Positions 47,743 to 57,507 of a stretch of 64,000 nt of DNA are shown here, piece after piece. The notes under the pieces were generated by a model, which saw only the letters and a program-made list of their open reading frames with translations, did no database searches and was not told the DNA's origin. This DNA is from Geodermatophilus telluris (GTDB taxonomy: Bacteria > Actinomycetota > Actinomycetes > Mycobacteriales > Geodermatophilaceae). The DNA is taken from NCBI RefSeq assembly GCF_900102745.1, contig NZ_FMZF01000002.1:372001-436000 (forward strand). The letters are read 5' to 3'. How positions within the stretch are numbered: the stretch's first letter is position 1; each line of letters begins with the position of its first letter. A program made the translations under genes and the position numbers.

Positions 47743-48476
47743 ACGACTTCTCGCGGGCGCTCGTCTACCTCAACGACCCCTACAACTGGAGCCGCCCCAA
47801 CGGCATCGCCGACCTGGCGCTGGAGCACCTGGTGATCTCCGCGGTGGCGGTGCTGGCCGCGGCGGTCCTCGCGCTGCCGGTCGGCGTCGCCCTGGGGACG
47901 GCGCGGCGCGGCGCCGGGCTGGTCGTCGTGCTGTCCAACGTCAGCCGGGCGGTGCCCACGCTGGCGCTGCTCACCCTGTTCGCGGTCAGCCCGATCGGCT
48001 TCGGCAACCGGGCCACCACCATCGCGCTGGCGGTCTTCGCGGTGCCGCCGATCCTCACCAACACCTTCGTCGGCTTCCGCGGCGTGGACCCCGAGGTCCG
48101 CGAGGCGGCCCGCGGGATGGGGATGAGCCGCGGCCAGGTGCTCGCCCGGGTCGAGCTGCCGCTGGCCCTCCCGCTGGTGACGACCGGCATCCGCACCGCC
48201 GCCGTGCAGGTGGTGGCCACGGCGGGGCTGGCCGCGCTGGTCGGCGGCGGCGGGCTGGGCCGGCTGATCAACCTCGGGTTCGGCCAGCAGGACTACGGCG
48301 TCATGATCGCCGGCGCGATCCTCGTGGCCGGCCTGGCGCTGCTGACCGAGGCGGTGCTCGCGCTGCTGTCCTGGGCGCTGACCCCCGGACCCCGCCGCCT
48401 GCCGTTCCTGCAGGTCAGGACCGCGAACGGGGGCAGTCCGGTTCCGGAACCGACGGCGAGCGGCGTCCCGCTGTGA
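47739..48476 (+). CDS. osmoprotectant ABC transporter permease (OpuCD-like)
   Basis: A 245-residue second permease with five to six helices. The EAA loop is EVREAARGMGMSRGQVLARVELPLALPLVTTG, and GGGGLGRLINLGFGQQDYG is the late family motif. Together with the preceding permease it would form the heterodimeric channel of an OpuC-type importer. GTG at 47739 overlaps the upstream stop. A 159-bp gap with a hairpin separates it from the binding-protein gene. Confidence 0.88.
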   Translation: MNDFSRALVYLNDPYNWSRPNGIADLALEHLVISAVAVLAAAVLALPVGVALGTARRGAGLVVVLSNVSRAVPTLALLTLFAVSPIGFGNRATTIALAVFAVPPILTNTFVGFRGVDPEVREAARGMGMSRGQVLARVELPLALPLVTTGIRTAAVQVVATAGLAALVGGGGLGRLINLGFGQQDYGVMIAGAILVAGLALLTEAVLALLSWALTPGPRRLPFLQVRTANGGSPVPEPTASGVPL

Positions 48477-48552
48477 CGCGGGTCGCGCCGTGCGGCCGGG
48501 CTGGGTAACGACCCCGCAACACATCCGCGCCGGGATTGCCCCGCCGCCGACC

Positions 48553-48586
48553 GCGGGGGTTGCATGTCCGGCGCGGGGACCCCCGC
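48553..48586 (+). terminator. intercistronic hairpin in the OpuC-type operon
   Basis: GCGGGGGT (48553-48560) pairs with ACCCCCGC (48579-48586) around an 18-nt loop. It lies between the second permease and the binding-protein gene and may be a terminator, an attenuator or an mRNA-stabilising stem that raises binding-protein output. Confidence 0.4.
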
Positions 48587-48635
48587 CAGACACGCGTCGC
48601 GGCCGCCCGCCGCACGGGACACAGAAGGCGGACAC

Positions 48636-49649
48636 ATGCGTCAGCCACGCGCCCTCACCCCCCTCCTGCTGGCCGGGTTGCTGCTCACCGCCGCCTGTGG
48701 GGAGTCCGGCTCCTCCGGCACCGGCGGCGCCACCGGCACGAGCGGCTCGGCCGCGTCCGGTGACGCCTGTGCCCCGGTGGCCGGCGACCAGCTGGTCGTC
48801 CTCGAGGACGACCAGCAGCTGCAGAACGCCGACAACATCGTGCCGGCGGTCACCGCGGCCACCGCCGCGGCCAACCCGGCGCTCGTGCCGGCGCTGGACG
48901 CCGTCTCGGGCGCGCTGACCACCGACCAGCTCATCGAGATGAACGCCGCGGTGGACCTCGAGCGGCAGAGCGCCGAGGACGTCGCTGCCGCGTGGGTGCA
49001 GGACAGCGGTGTGACCGAGGGCCTCGAGCCGGGCAGCGGGCCGATCGTCGTGGGCGCGGGCAACTTCACCGAGTCGACCATCCTGGCCAACGTCTACGCC
49101 GGGGTCCTCGACGCGGCGGGCTTCGACGCCTCGGTGCGCGAGGTGGGCAACCGCGACCTGTACCTCCCGGCGCTGATCTCCGGCGCCGACCTGCAGGTCT
49201 TCCCGGAGTACCTGGCCACGGTGACCGAGGCGCTCAACGCCCAGGTCAACGGCGCCAACCCGACGCCGATCGCCAGCGGCGACGCGCAGGCGACCCGCGA
49301 CGCGCTGCAGCCGCTGGCCGACCAGGTGGGGCTGACCTTCGGCACGCCGTCGGAGGCCGCCGACCAGAACGCCTTCGCCGTCACCCAGGAGTTCGCCGAC
49401 TCCCTCGGCGTGACCACCCTGTCGGAGCTGGCCGACGCCTGCGGCGACGGCTCGCTGGTCCTCGGCGGTCCGGCCGAGTGCCCGACCCGGCCGTTCTGCC
49501 AGCCCGGTCTCGAGGAGACCTACGGCCTGAAGTTCGCCGAGTTCCGCGAGTTCGACGCCGGTGGCCCGGCGACCAAGGCCGCCATCCAGCAGGGCGAGGT
49601 CTCCATGGGCCTGGTCTTCAGCAGCGACGGCGCCCTCGCGCAGGGCTGA
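48636..49649 (+). CDS. osmoprotectant-binding lipoprotein (OpuCC/ProX-like) with apparently permuted domain order
   Basis: A 337-residue lipoprotein: signal peptide, lipobox LTAAC with Cys21, and a Gly/Ser linker to about residue 45. The first conserved block (52-125: LVVLEDDQQLQNADNIVP, ALTTDQLIEMNAAVD, AEDVAAAWVQ) matches what is the C-terminal end of OpuCC-type proteins. The second block (137-337) starts with IVVGAGNFTESTILANVYAG, the usual N-terminus of the mature family, and stops at SMGLVFSSDGALAQG, exactly where the missing block would follow. So the lobe order is rotated, with all parts present. ATG at 48636 is preceded by AAGGCGG. Ligand probably a betaine or choline-like compound. 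Confidence 0.82.
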   Translation: MRQPRALTPLLLAGLLLTAACGESGSSGTGGATGTSGSAASGDACAPVAGDQLVVLEDDQQLQNADNIVPAVTAATAAANPALVPALDAVSGALTTDQLIEMNAAVDLERQSAEDVAAAWVQDSGVTEGLEPGSGPIVVGAGNFTESTILANVYAGVLDAAGFDASVREVGNRDLYLPALISGADLQVFPEYLATVTEALNAQVNGANPTPIASGDAQATRDALQPLADQVGLTFGTPSEAADQNAFAVTQEFADSLGVTTLSELADACGDGSLVLGGPAECPTRPFCQPGLEETYGLKFAEFREFDAGGPATKAAIQQGEVSMGLVFSSDGALAQG

Positions 49650-49708
49650 GGTCCCTCGCTCCGGCGCGCAGGACGGCTGCGCGCCGGAGCCGGAGGCTCG
49701 CTCACCGT

Positions 49709-49714
49709 TACCCT
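49709..49714 (+). promoter_or_regulatory. putative -10 element (TACCCT) of a leaderless mRNA
   Basis: TACCCT is followed by exactly 6 nt and the ATG at 49721. It is the most AT-rich hexamer in this gap. Confidence 0.5.
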
Positions 49715-49720
49715 GAGCCG

Positions 49721-50818
49721 ATGCGGGGAGGAGTGCAGACGGTGGCCCGACGACCTCCCGGCCCGGCCGGCGCGCCCGGGCTGCGCGCCGTCGGGCTGGC
49801 CCTCGGCGCCTGCCTGGCGCTCGCCGCCACGGTCGTGGTCTTCCTGACCGAGGACGCCCGGGTGCTGCGGGTCTCCGTCGTCGCCGTCGCCTGGGCCTGC
49901 CTGCTCGCCGCGGTGGCGGCCGGCCGCCGGCCGGCCCGCGACGCCGAGGTCCCCGACGTCCCCGACACGGCCGCTCTCGAGGCCGAGCTGCGCCGCGCCT
50001 ACGACGCCGAGCTCGAGCGCGAGGTCGCCGCCCGCCAGCGCTACGAGCTGGAACTGGAGAACGAGGTCCGGCGCGAGGCCGAGCAGTCGATGCGCCGGGA
50101 GCTCGACGCGCTGCGGGCGGAGCTGGCCGGGCTGCGCGAGGGGCTGTCCGGCCTGGGCGCCCTGCGGGCGGAGGTCGGTGCGCTGGCGGGTCCCCTGGCC
50201 GAGCTCGGTGCGCTGCGCGCCGACCTGGCCGAGATCGGCGGCCTGCGCGCCGACGTCGGCCGGCTGCGCGCGGAGCTCACCGAGCAGCTCACCGGGGAGA
50301 TGCGCGTCGAGCGGCTGGTCATGCACACCCAGTCGGTGCGGACGGCGGCCGGCCGCGAGCCCCTGGAGCCGGCCGCGACCTGGAGCGGCGAGCTCGACGC
50401 CGACTGGCCGGCACCCGCGGTGACCGTGGCCGCCCCGGCCGTGGCGCGCGAGCCCGAGCCGCCCGCCCGCCCGCTGCCGCTCCCGCCGCTGCCGGCGCGC
50501 CCGGAGCCGGCCGCGTCGCCGTCCGCACCGCCGTCCGCACCGCCTGCTGCGTGGCCGGCCGGGCGCGGACCGCTCGACCCCGCCGACGCCGCGCCGCGCC
50601 GCCGGCACACCGACCCGCTGGCCGCCTCCGCCCCGCCGCCCGCTGAGCAGCTGACCGTCGAGCGGCCCGCGCTGCACACCGCCGCGGCCGGCCACGCCGC
50701 GCCGTCCCCGGGAGTGCCGGGGGAGGAGCCCGACGCGACCGGGTCGGCGCGGCTGGCGCAGATCCTCGCCGAGAGCGGTGTCACCCCGGGCGGCCGCCGC
50801 CACCGCTACCGCGACTAG
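49721..50818 (+). CDS. coiled-coil membrane protein (DUF6779-like, Rv3604c type)
   Basis: A 365-residue protein with two transmembrane helices near the N-terminus (about 22-42 and 48-67), a long charged coiled coil (about 80-190: ELEREVAARQRYELELENEV, then repeats of LGALRAEV/LRADLAEIG heptad type), and a Pro/Ala-rich disordered C-terminal half. Such proteins flank the pantothenate genes in mycobacteria and relatives (from memory). Function unknown, perhaps envelope or division scaffolding. ATG at 49721 directly follows the spacing expected for a leaderless transcript. GTG at 49742 is an alternative. Confidence 0.75.
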   Translation: MRGGVQTVARRPPGPAGAPGLRAVGLALGACLALAATVVVFLTEDARVLRVSVVAVAWACLLAAVAAGRRPARDAEVPDVPDTAALEAELRRAYDAELEREVAARQRYELELENEVRREAEQSMRRELDALRAELAGLREGLSGLGALRAEVGALAGPLAELGALRADLAEIGGLRADVGRLRAELTEQLTGEMRVERLVMHTQSVRTAAGREPLEPAATWSGELDADWPAPAVTVAAPAVAREPEPPARPLPLPPLPARPEPAASPSAPPSAPPAAWPAGRGPLDPADAAPRRRHTDPLAASAPPPAEQLTVERPALHTAAAGHAAPSPGVPGEEPDATGSARLAQILAESGVTPGGRRHRYRD

Positions 50819-50826
50819 CGGTCCGC

Positions 50827-51573
50827 TCAGGCGGGACCGCGGGAGAGCGCGCCGCCGTCGAGCACCAGCGTCTGGCCGGTGACCCAGCCGGCGCCCAGCA
50901 GGTAGGCCGCGGCCTCGCCGACGTCCTCGGGCTCGCCGAGCCGGCCGGCCGGGTACGCGCGGGCGGCCTCCTCCTCCCGGCCCTCGTACAGCGCGCCGGC
51001 GAAGCGGGTCTTCACCACCGCCGGTGCCACCCCGTTGACGGTCACCCGGGGCCCGAGCTCCACGGCCAGCTGGGTGACCAGGTTGACCAGCGCCGCCTTG
51101 CTCACGCCGTAGCCGCCGATCATCGGCGAGGCCTTGAACCCGGCCACCGAGGCGACGACGAGCACCGAGCCGCCGTGCTCGGACATCCACGCCCGCCAGG
51201 CCTCCTGCACCAGCCCGAGGGTGCCCACGACGTTGGTGTCGAGGATCTTGCGGAAGGCGTCGAGGTCGAGGTCGACCATCGGCCCGTAGACCGGGTTGAT
51301 CCCGACGTTGCCCACCAGGTGGTCGAGGCTGCCGAACCGCTCGACGGCCGTGCGCACCGCTTCGGCGCGGTGTGCGGCGTCCCCGGCGTGACCCGGCACG
51401 CCGACGGCCACCCCGGGGCCGCCGAGCGCGTCGACCGCCTCCTCGAGCGCCTCGGCCTTGCGGGCGGTGAGCACCACGCGCGCCCCGCGGTCGACCAGGC
51501 TGCGGGCGATCGCCAGGCCAATGCCGCGGCTGCCGCCGGTGACCAGTGCGGTGCGTCCCTCGAACGTGCCCAC
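50827..51573 (-). CDS. short-chain dehydrogenase/reductase (SDR)
   Basis: A 248-residue classical SDR. The cofactor motif is [13 protein letters not shown] (TGxxxGIG), [10 protein letters not shown] replaces the usual NNAG with GNVG, the catalytic residues are Ser in VVASVAGF and YxxxK in GYGVSKAAL, and [11 protein letters not shown] ends the fold. It may act on a keto acyl or other carbonyl substrate, which cannot be identified here. GTG at 51573. It is convergent with the coiled-coil gene, with an 8-bp gap, and divergent from the pantothenate-NAD operon. Confidence 0.88.
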   Translation of the reverse strand: MGTFEGRTALVTGGSRGIGLAIARSLVDRGARVVLTARKAEALEEAVDALGGPGVAVGVPGHAGDAAHRAEAVRTAVERFGSLDHLVGNVGINPVYGPMVDLDLDAFRKILDTNVVGTLGLVQEAWRAWMSEHGGSVLVVASVAGFKASPMIGGYGVSKAALVNLVTQLAVELGPRVTVNGVAPAVVKTRFAGALYEGREEEAARAYPAGRLGEPEDVGEAAAYLLGAGWVTGQTLVLDGGALSRGPA

Positions 51574-51689
51574 GCCACTCCTCCGTCCCGCCGGCTCCGC
51601 TGCCGGTCGCGCCGCCGCTCACCGTAGGACCGGTGCGGAACGGCGCCGTCCCCACCCCGTCGGGTGACCCACCCCACAGGGGCGATCCG

Positions 51690-51718
51690 TTGCAGCGCGG
51701 CGCGGGCGGTCCGACACT
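51690..51718 (+). promoter_or_regulatory. putative promoter of the DUF2520-pan-nad-coaX operon
   Basis: TTGCAG (51690-51695) and GACACT (51713-51718) are separated by 17 nt in the 294-bp divergent gap, about 150 nt before the first gene. Both hexamers match sigma-70-like consensus moderately. Confidence 0.4.
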
Positions 51719-51867
51719 CGCCTTCGGCGCTGGTCCGCGTGGCACACCCGGCCGCAGCGGAGCGGCGCCCGCCCCACCCGCACCACCGGCACGACCCCAC
51801 GGCCGCCGACGACGACGGCCGGACCCGAGTCCGGTACCCGCCAGGGACTGGAACGAGAGGTGCACCG

Positions 51868-52812
51868 ATGCCTGCTGCCCGCAGGACCTCCCGCGCCGCC
51901 GGTGTCCCGCCGGCCCACCGCGCCCCCGCCCGCCTCCGCGTCGGCGTCGTCGGCGCCGGACGCGTCGGCGCCGTCCTGGGCGCCGCCCTCGCCACCGCCG
52001 GCCACAACGTGGTCGCCGCCTCCGGCCTGTCCGCCGCCTCCGCCGAGCGCGCCGACCGGCTGCTGCCGGGCGTCCCGCTGCTCCCCGCCGACGAGGTCGT
52101 CGCCGCTGCCGACCTGGTCGTGCTCGCCGTGCCCGACGACACCCTGCCCGGGCTGGTCGCCGGCCTGGCCGGCACCGGCACCTGGCGCGCCGGCCAGCTG
52201 GCCTTCCACACCTCCGGCGCGCACGGCCTGGCGGCCCTCGCCCCCGCCGAGCGCGCCGGCGTCCTGCCGCTGGCGCTGCACCCGGCGATGACCTTCACCG
52301 GCGCCCTCGAGGACGCCGACCGGCTGACCGGCGCCCCGTTCGGCGTCACCAGCCGCCCCGAGCACCGCGCCGTCGCCGAGACGCTGGTGCTGGAGATGGG
52401 CGGCGAGCCGTTCTTCGTGGCCGAGGACGACCGGCGGCTGTACCACGCCGCCCTGGTCACCGGCGCCAACCACCTGGTCACGCTGGTGGCCGAGGCCGCC
52501 GACCTGCTGCGCACCGCGGGCGTCGGCGACCCGTCCCGGGTGCTCACCCCGCTGCTGACCGCCGCGCTGGACAACGGCCTGCGCCGCGGCGACCGCGGGC
52601 TCACCGGACCGGTCAGCCGCGGGGACGTCGGCACGGTGGCCGACCACCTCGAGACGCTGACCGAGCGGGCCCCGGAGTCGGTGGCGGCCTACGTCGCGAT
52701 GGCGCAGCGGACCACGGAGCGGGCGCTGGCCTCGGGCCGGCTCCGGCGGCAGGAGGGAGCGCCGCTGCTCGACCTGCTCTACGAGGCGGCCGACCCGGCC
52801 GGTTCCCGGTGA
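51868..52812 (+). CDS. DUF2520/Rossmann-like oxidoreductase upstream of panC
   Basis: A 314-residue protein with the dinucleotide motif [17 protein letters not shown] (about 24-40), [16 protein letters not shown] at the end of the Rossmann fold, and an all-helical C-terminal DUF2520 domain, like 6-phosphogluconate or ketopantoate reductase relatives. Placement directly before panC (Rv3603c-like) suggests a ketopantoate-reductase-like role, but PanE activity has not been shown from sequence. ATG at 51868 has GAGAGG upstream. The stop overlaps panC by 4 bp. Confidence 0.82.
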   Translation: MPAARRTSRAAGVPPAHRAPARLRVGVVGAGRVGAVLGAALATAGHNVVAASGLSAASAERADRLLPGVPLLPADEVVAAADLVVLAVPDDTLPGLVAGLAGTGTWRAGQLAFHTSGAHGLAALAPAERAGVLPLALHPAMTFTGALEDADRLTGAPFGVTSRPEHRAVAETLVLEMGGEPFFVAEDDRRLYHAALVTGANHLVTLVAEAADLLRTAGVGDPSRVLTPLLTAALDNGLRRGDRGLTGPVSRGDVGTVADHLETLTERAPESVAAYVAMAQRTTERALASGRLRRQEGAPLLDLLYEAADPAGSR

Positions 52813-53663
52813 GCGCGCCCGCGGTCCCGGCGGTCGCGGCCACCACCGCCGAGCTGTCCCGGCTGCGCGCCGCGCTGCCCGGCCCGGTCGCCCTCGTGCC
52901 CACCATGGGCGCCCTGCACGAGGGGCACCGCGCGCTGGTCCGTGCCGCCCGGGAGCGCGCCGGCAGCGTCGTCGTCTCGGTGTTCGTCAACCCGACCCAG
53001 TTCGGTCCCGGCGAGGACCTCGACCGCTACCCGCGCACCTGGGACGCCGACCTCGCCGCGCTGACCGAGGAGGGCGCCGACGTCGTCTTCCACCCGCCGG
53101 TGGAGGAGGTCTACCCGCCGGGGGCGCTCGGCGTGACCGTCCACCCGGGCCCGCTGGGCGCGGTCCTCGAGGGCGCGGTGCGGCCCGGCCACTTCGCCGG
53201 CGTGCTCACCGTCGTCGCCAAGCTGTTCGGCCTGACCCGGCCCGACCTGGCGTACTTCGGCGAGAAGGACTACCAGCAGCTGACGCTGGTCCGCGCCATG
53301 GTGCGCGAGCTGGCGCTACCGCTGGAGGTCGTCGGCGTGCCGACCGTGCGCGAGGCCGACGGCCTGGCGCTGTCCTCGCGCAACCGCTACCTGTCGGCCG
53401 CGCAGCGGGCCACCGCGGCCGCGATCTCCCGCGCGCTGCGCGCCGGTGCCGACGCCGGCCCGCGGGGTGCCGACGCCGTCCTCGCCGCGGCCGGGGCGGT
53501 GCTGGCCACCGCGCCGGAGCTCGTCCCCGACTACCTCGCGCTCACCGACCCCGACCTCGGGCCCCCGCCGGCTGCCGGCCCCGCCCGGCTGCTCGTCGCC
53601 GCCCGCGCCGGCAGCACCCGGCTCCTCGACAACGCCCCCGTCACCCTGGGAGAGCCCCGATGA
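52809..53663 (+). CDS. panC: pantothenate synthetase
   Basis: A 284-residue enzyme that condenses pantoate and beta-alanine with ATP. It shows [15 protein letters not shown] (HxGH type nucleotide motif), [32 protein letters not shown] and [11 protein letters not shown] with the KMSKS-like loop. GTG at 52809 overlaps the upstream stop, and the end overlaps panD (ATGA). Confidence 0.96.
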   Translation: MSAPAVPAVAATTAELSRLRAALPGPVALVPTMGALHEGHRALVRAARERAGSVVVSVFVNPTQFGPGEDLDRYPRTWDADLAALTEEGADVVFHPPVEEVYPPGALGVTVHPGPLGAVLEGAVRPGHFAGVLTVVAKLFGLTRPDLAYFGEKDYQQLTLVRAMVRELALPLEVVGVPTVREADGLALSSRNRYLSAAQRATAAAISRALRAGADAGPRGADAVLAAAGAVLATAPELVPDYLALTDPDLGPPPAAGPARLLVAARAGSTRLLDNAPVTLGEPR

Positions 53664-54085
53664 TGCGCACGATGCTCAAGTCCAAGATCCACCGGGCGAC
53701 GGTCACCCAGGCCGACCTGCACTACGTCGGCTCGGTCACGGTCGACGAGGACCTGCTCGACGCGGCCGACCTGCTCCCCGGCGAGCAGGTCGCGATCGTC
53801 GACGTCACCAACGGCGCGCGGCTGGAGACCTACGCGATCCCCGGCGAGCGCGGCAGCGGCGTCCTCGGCATCAACGGTGCCGCCGCCCACCTCGTGCACC
53901 CCGGCGACCTGGTCATCCTCATCAGCTACGGCGTCATGGACGAGACCGAGGCCGAGAGCCACGTCCCGAGGATCGTGCACGTCGACGGCGACAACCGCGT
54001 CGTCGAGCTGGGCGGGGACCCCTCGGCGCCCGTGCCCGGAGCGACCGGACACCGGCGCAGCGACCTCGGCGTCCCCGTCCGGTGA
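53660..54085 (+). CDS. panD: aspartate 1-decarboxylase precursor
   Basis: A 141-residue proenzyme that makes beta-alanine for pantothenate. Self-cleavage is expected between Gly24 and Ser25 in YVGSVTVD, giving the pyruvoyl group. [18 protein letters not shown] and [17 protein letters not shown] are family signatures. ATG at 53660 overlaps panC. The stop overlaps nadB (GTGA), so two aspartate-consuming enzymes are coupled. Confidence 0.96.
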   Translation: MMRTMLKSKIHRATVTQADLHYVGSVTVDEDLLDAADLLPGEQVAIVDVTNGARLETYAIPGERGSGVLGINGAAAHLVHPGDLVILISYGVMDETEAESHVPRIVHVDGDNRVVELGGDPSAPVPGATGHRRSDLGVPVR

Positions 54086-55758
54086 CCCTGGCTCCTCCCG
54101 TCACCGGGCTGCCCGTGCGCCTGGCCGCCCCGGCGGCGGGCTGGGAGCTGGCCGCCGACGTCTGCGTCGTCGGCTCCGGCGTCGCGGGGCTGTGCGTCGC
54201 GCTGCACGCCCGGGCGGCCGGCCTGTCGGTCGCCGTCGTCACCAAGGTCCGGGTCGACGACGGCTCGACGCGCTGGGCGCAGGGCGGCATCGCGGCCGTC
54301 CTCGACCCGGCCGACACCCCGGAGGCCCACGCCCGCGACACCGAGGTGGCGGGCGCGGGCCTGTGCGAGCCCACCGCGGTGCGCGCGCTCGTGACCGAGG
54401 GCCCGGCGCGGCTGCACCAGCTCATCGGGTGGGGCGCCGGGTTCGACCGGGACGCCGCCGGGGCACTGCTGCTCACCCGCGAGGGCGGCCACTCCGCCGA
54501 CCGGATCGTGCACGCCGGCGGCGACGCGACCGGGGCGGAGGTCATGCGCGCGCTGTGCGAGGCGGTGCACGCCGACCCCGGCGTCACCCTCGTCGAGCAC
54601 GCGATGGTGCTCGACCTGCTCACCGACGCCGGCGGCCGGGCCGCCGGCGTCACGCTGCACGTGCTCGGCGAGGGGTCCGAGGACGGCGTGGGCGCCGTCC
54701 GGGCCCGCGCGGTCGTGCTGGCCACCGGCGGCATGGGCCAGGTCTACGCCGCGACGACGAACCCGGCGGTGTCCACGGGGGACGGCGTGGCGCTGGGCCT
54801 GCGCGCCGGGGCGGTGGCCACCGACCTGGAGTTCGTCCAGTTCCACCCGACGTCGCTGTACCTGGGTCCGGGCGCCCGCGGGCAGCAGCCGCTGGTCAGC
54901 GAGGCGCTGCGCGGCGAGGGCGCGGTGCTGCGCGACGGCGCGGGGGAGCGGTTCATGGTCGGGGCGCACCCGCTGGCCGAGCTCGCCCCGCGCGACGTCG
55001 TCGCCAAGGGGATCACCCGGGTGCAGCTGCGCGACGGCGTCGACCACGTCTGGCTCGACGCCCGCGGCGTGCCCGACCTCGAGCACCGCTTCCCGACCAT
55101 CGTGGCCAGCTGCCGCGCCGCCGGCGTCGACCCGGTCACCGACCTGGTGCCGGTGACGCCGGCCGCCCACTACGCCTCCGGCGGCCTGGTCACCGACCTC
55201 GCCGGGCGCACCACCGTGCCCGGCCTCTACGCGTGCGGCGAGGTCGCCTGCACCGGCGTGCACGGGGCCAACCGGCTGGCGTCGAACTCGCTGCTGGAGG
55301 GGCTGGTGTTCGCCGCGCGCATCGGCGCGGAGCTGGCCCGTGGCCTGCCGCCGTCCGCGCCGGTCCGCGCGGCCGCGCCGGCGACGGCGGGGCTGCTCGA
55401 CCCGGCCGGCCGGCGCACGGTCACCGACACCACGTCCGGGCGGGTCGCCGCGCTGCGCTCCGGCGCGGGCCTCACCGAGGCCGGCGGTGTGCTGGCCGGG
55501 CTCGCCGCCGGGCTGGCGGAGGGCCGCGGTGCCGACCCGGGCGTGGCGAGCTGGGAGGCCACCGACCTGCTCACCGTCGCGAGCGCGCTCACCGCCGCGG
55601 CGGCCGCCCGCGAGGAGACCCGCGGGTGCCACTGGCGGGAGGACCACCCCGGGACCGAGGAGGAGTGGCGGGTGCACCTCGACGTGCGGCTCGACGACGA
55701 CGGCCGGCTGCGGCTGACCCGCCGCCCCGTGGGCGCCCCGGCGGTGCCGCCGTGGTGA
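54082..55758 (+). CDS. nadB: L-aspartate oxidase
   Basis: A 558-residue flavoenzyme that oxidises aspartate to iminoaspartate for quinolinate synthesis. The FAD motif is [17 protein letters not shown], the active-site region has [13 protein letters not shown] and [12 protein letters not shown], and [21 protein letters not shown] is the C-terminal FAD-binding signature. GTG at 54082 overlaps panD. The partner quinolinate synthase gene nadA is not in the window. Confidence 0.93.
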   Translation: MTLAPPVTGLPVRLAAPAAGWELAADVCVVGSGVAGLCVALHARAAGLSVAVVTKVRVDDGSTRWAQGGIAAVLDPADTPEAHARDTEVAGAGLCEPTAVRALVTEGPARLHQLIGWGAGFDRDAAGALLLTREGGHSADRIVHAGGDATGAEVMRALCEAVHADPGVTLVEHAMVLDLLTDAGGRAAGVTLHVLGEGSEDGVGAVRARAVVLATGGMGQVYAATTNPAVSTGDGVALGLRAGAVATDLEFVQFHPTSLYLGPGARGQQPLVSEALRGEGAVLRDGAGERFMVGAHPLAELAPRDVVAKGITRVQLRDGVDHVWLDARGVPDLEHRFPTIVASCRAAGVDPVTDLVPVTPAAHYASGGLVTDLAGRTTVPGLYACGEVACTGVHGANRLASNSLLEGLVFAARIGAELARGLPPSAPVRAAAPATAGLLDPAGRRTVTDTTSGRVAALRSGAGLTEAGGVLAGLAAGLAEGRGADPGVASWEATDLLTVASALTAAAAAREETRGCHWREDHPGTEEEWRVHLDVRLDDDGRLRLTRRPVGAPAVPPW

Positions 55759-56660
55759 GCGCCGACCCCCGGTCGCTGGAGGGCACCGGCCTGGCCGAGG
55801 CGTGGGTCGACGAGCTGGTCGAGCGCACGCTGGCCGAGGACCTCGCCGGCGGCCCCGTGCTGCCGGGCGCCCCCGACCTCGCCGTCGCCCTGGACGTCAC
55901 CAGCGCCGCCACCGTGCCGCCGGCGCAGTACGGCACCGCCGACCTGGTCGCCCGCGCCGGCGGCGTGGTGGCCGGCCTGCCGGTGGCCGCCCGCGTGTTC
56001 ACCCGCCTCGCCCCGGGCGCCACGCTGGTGGCCGGCGCCGCCGACGGCGACCGGGTGTCCCGCGGCGACGTGCTGCTCACCGTGCGCGGTCCGGTGCGGG
56101 CGCTGCTGGCCGCCGAGCGCAGCGCCCTCAACATCGCCAGCCGGGCGAGCGGCATCGCCACCGCCACCCGCGCCTGGGTCGACGCCGTCGAGGGCACCGG
56201 CGCGGTGGTGCTGGACACCCGCAAGACGACCCCAGGCCTGCGGCCGCTGGAGAAGTACGCGGTGCGCTGCGGCGGCGGGTCGAACAAGCGGATGGGCCTC
56301 TACGACGTCGCGATGGTCAAGGACAACCACGTCGCCGCCGCCGGGTCGGTGGCCGCGGCCGTCGCCGCCGTCCGCGAGCGGGCGCCGCGGGTGCCGGTGC
56401 AGGTGGAGGCCGACACCCCGGCCCAGGCGCTCGAGGCGGTCGAGGCCGGCGCGGACTTCCTGCTGCTGGACAACATGCCGCCGGCGACGCTGCGCGAGGT
56501 GGTGGCCCTGGTCGCCGGCCGGGCGGAGCTGGAGGCCACCGGCGGGCTCACCCTCGCCGTCGCCCGCGAGGTGGCCGCGACCGGCGTCGACTACCTGTCG
56601 GTCGGCGCGCTCACCCACTCCTCGCCCGTCCTCGACCTCGCCCTCGACCTGCGGGGCTGA
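55755..56660 (+). CDS. nadC: quinolinate phosphoribosyltransferase (nicotinate-nucleotide pyrophosphorylase)
   Basis: A 301-residue enzyme that makes nicotinate mononucleotide from quinolinate and PRPP. It has DTRKTTPGLRPLEKYAVRCGG, the lysine in MVKDNHVAAAG, and FLLLDNMPPATLREVV. Two consecutive GTG codons (55752, 55755) occur at the start. The second overlaps the nadB stop in the usual GTGA manner and is preferred. The gene ends 3 nt before coaX. Confidence 0.94.
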   Translation: MSADPRSLEGTGLAEAWVDELVERTLAEDLAGGPVLPGAPDLAVALDVTSAATVPPAQYGTADLVARAGGVVAGLPVAARVFTRLAPGATLVAGAADGDRVSRGDVLLTVRGPVRALLAAERSALNIASRASGIATATRAWVDAVEGTGAVVLDTRKTTPGLRPLEKYAVRCGGGSNKRMGLYDVAMVKDNHVAAAGSVAAAVAAVRERAPRVPVQVEADTPAQALEAVEAGADFLLLDNMPPATLREVVALVAGRAELEATGGLTLAVAREVAATGVDYLSVGALTHSSPVLDLALDLRG

Positions 56661-56663
56661 CCC

Positions 56664-57458
56664 GTGTTGCTCACCGTCGACGTCGGCAACAGCCAGACCG
56701 TGCTGGCCACCTTCGACGGCGCCCGGCGGATCGGCTGCTGGCGGGTGACCACGCACGCGCGGGCCACCTCCGACGAGCTGCGGATGCTCTGGCGCGGGCT
56801 GCTGCGCGACACCGAGGTCACCGGGGTGTCGGCCTGCTCGACGGTGCCGGCGCTGCTGCCGGCGCTGCGCCAGCTGCTGGACTCCCTCGAGGTGCCGGTC
56901 GTGCTCATCGGCCCGGGCGTGCGCACCGGCGTCCCGCTGCACGTGGACAACCCGCGCGAGGTCGGCGCCGACCGGGTGGTGACCGCGCTGGCGGCGCACG
57001 AGCTGTTCGGCCGCTGGCCCGACGGGCGCGGCCGGCCCGTGGTGGTCGTCGACTTCGGCACCTCGACCAACGTCGACGCCGTCGGCCCCGACGGGCAGTT
57101 CCTCGGCGGCGCCCTGGCGCCGGGCGTCGAGGTGAGCCTGGAGGCGCTGGCCAGCCGCGCCGCGCAGCTGCGCTCGGTGGAGCTCACCGTGCCGGCCCAG
57201 GCGATCGGCAAGAACACCGTCGCCGCGCTGCAGTCGGGGCTGGTGCTCGGCTTCGCCGGCCTGGTCGACGGGCTCGTCGCGCGCATCGCGGCGGAGCTGG
57301 TCGGCCAGTTCGGGGCCGCCCCGGTCGTCGTCGCCACCGGGGGGCTGGCGCCGCTGGTGGCCGACAGCTGCCGCTCGATCGGGGAGCGGGAGCCCGACCT
57401 CACCGTGCACGGGCTGCGGCTGGCCTTCGAGCGCCACCAGGCCGGCGGCCGCCGCTGA
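56664..57458 (+). CDS. coaX: type III pantothenate kinase
   Basis: A 264-residue ASKHA-fold kinase for the first step of CoA synthesis. [16 protein letters not shown] is the phosphate-1 motif, [16 protein letters not shown] a pantothenate-binding signature, [13 protein letters not shown] the phosphate-2 motif, and [13 protein letters not shown] the adenosine motif. GTG at 56664 is 3 nt after nadC. It is the last gene of the coupled pantothenate-NAD operon. Confidence 0.94.
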   Translation: MLLTVDVGNSQTVLATFDGARRIGCWRVTTHARATSDELRMLWRGLLRDTEVTGVSACSTVPALLPALRQLLDSLEVPVVLIGPGVRTGVPLHVDNPREVGADRVVTALAAHELFGRWPDGRGRPVVVVDFGTSTNVDAVGPDGQFLGGALAPGVEVSLEALASRAAQLRSVELTVPAQAIGKNTVAALQSGLVLGFAGLVDGLVARIAAELVGQFGAAPVVVATGGLAPLVADSCRSIGEREPDLTVHGLRLAFERHQAGGRR

Positions 57459-57493
57459 CCGCCGTCCGGGCGAGGTGGCGCGGCCCACGGCCG

Positions 57494-57499
57494 TAGGCT
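57494..57499 (+). promoter_or_regulatory. putative -10 element (TAGGCT) of a leaderless lysS mRNA
   Basis: TAGGCT is followed by 8 nt and the GTG start at 57508. The same hexamer precedes tRNA-Thr. Confidence 0.45.
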
Positions 57500-57507
57500 C
57501 GGGCGCC

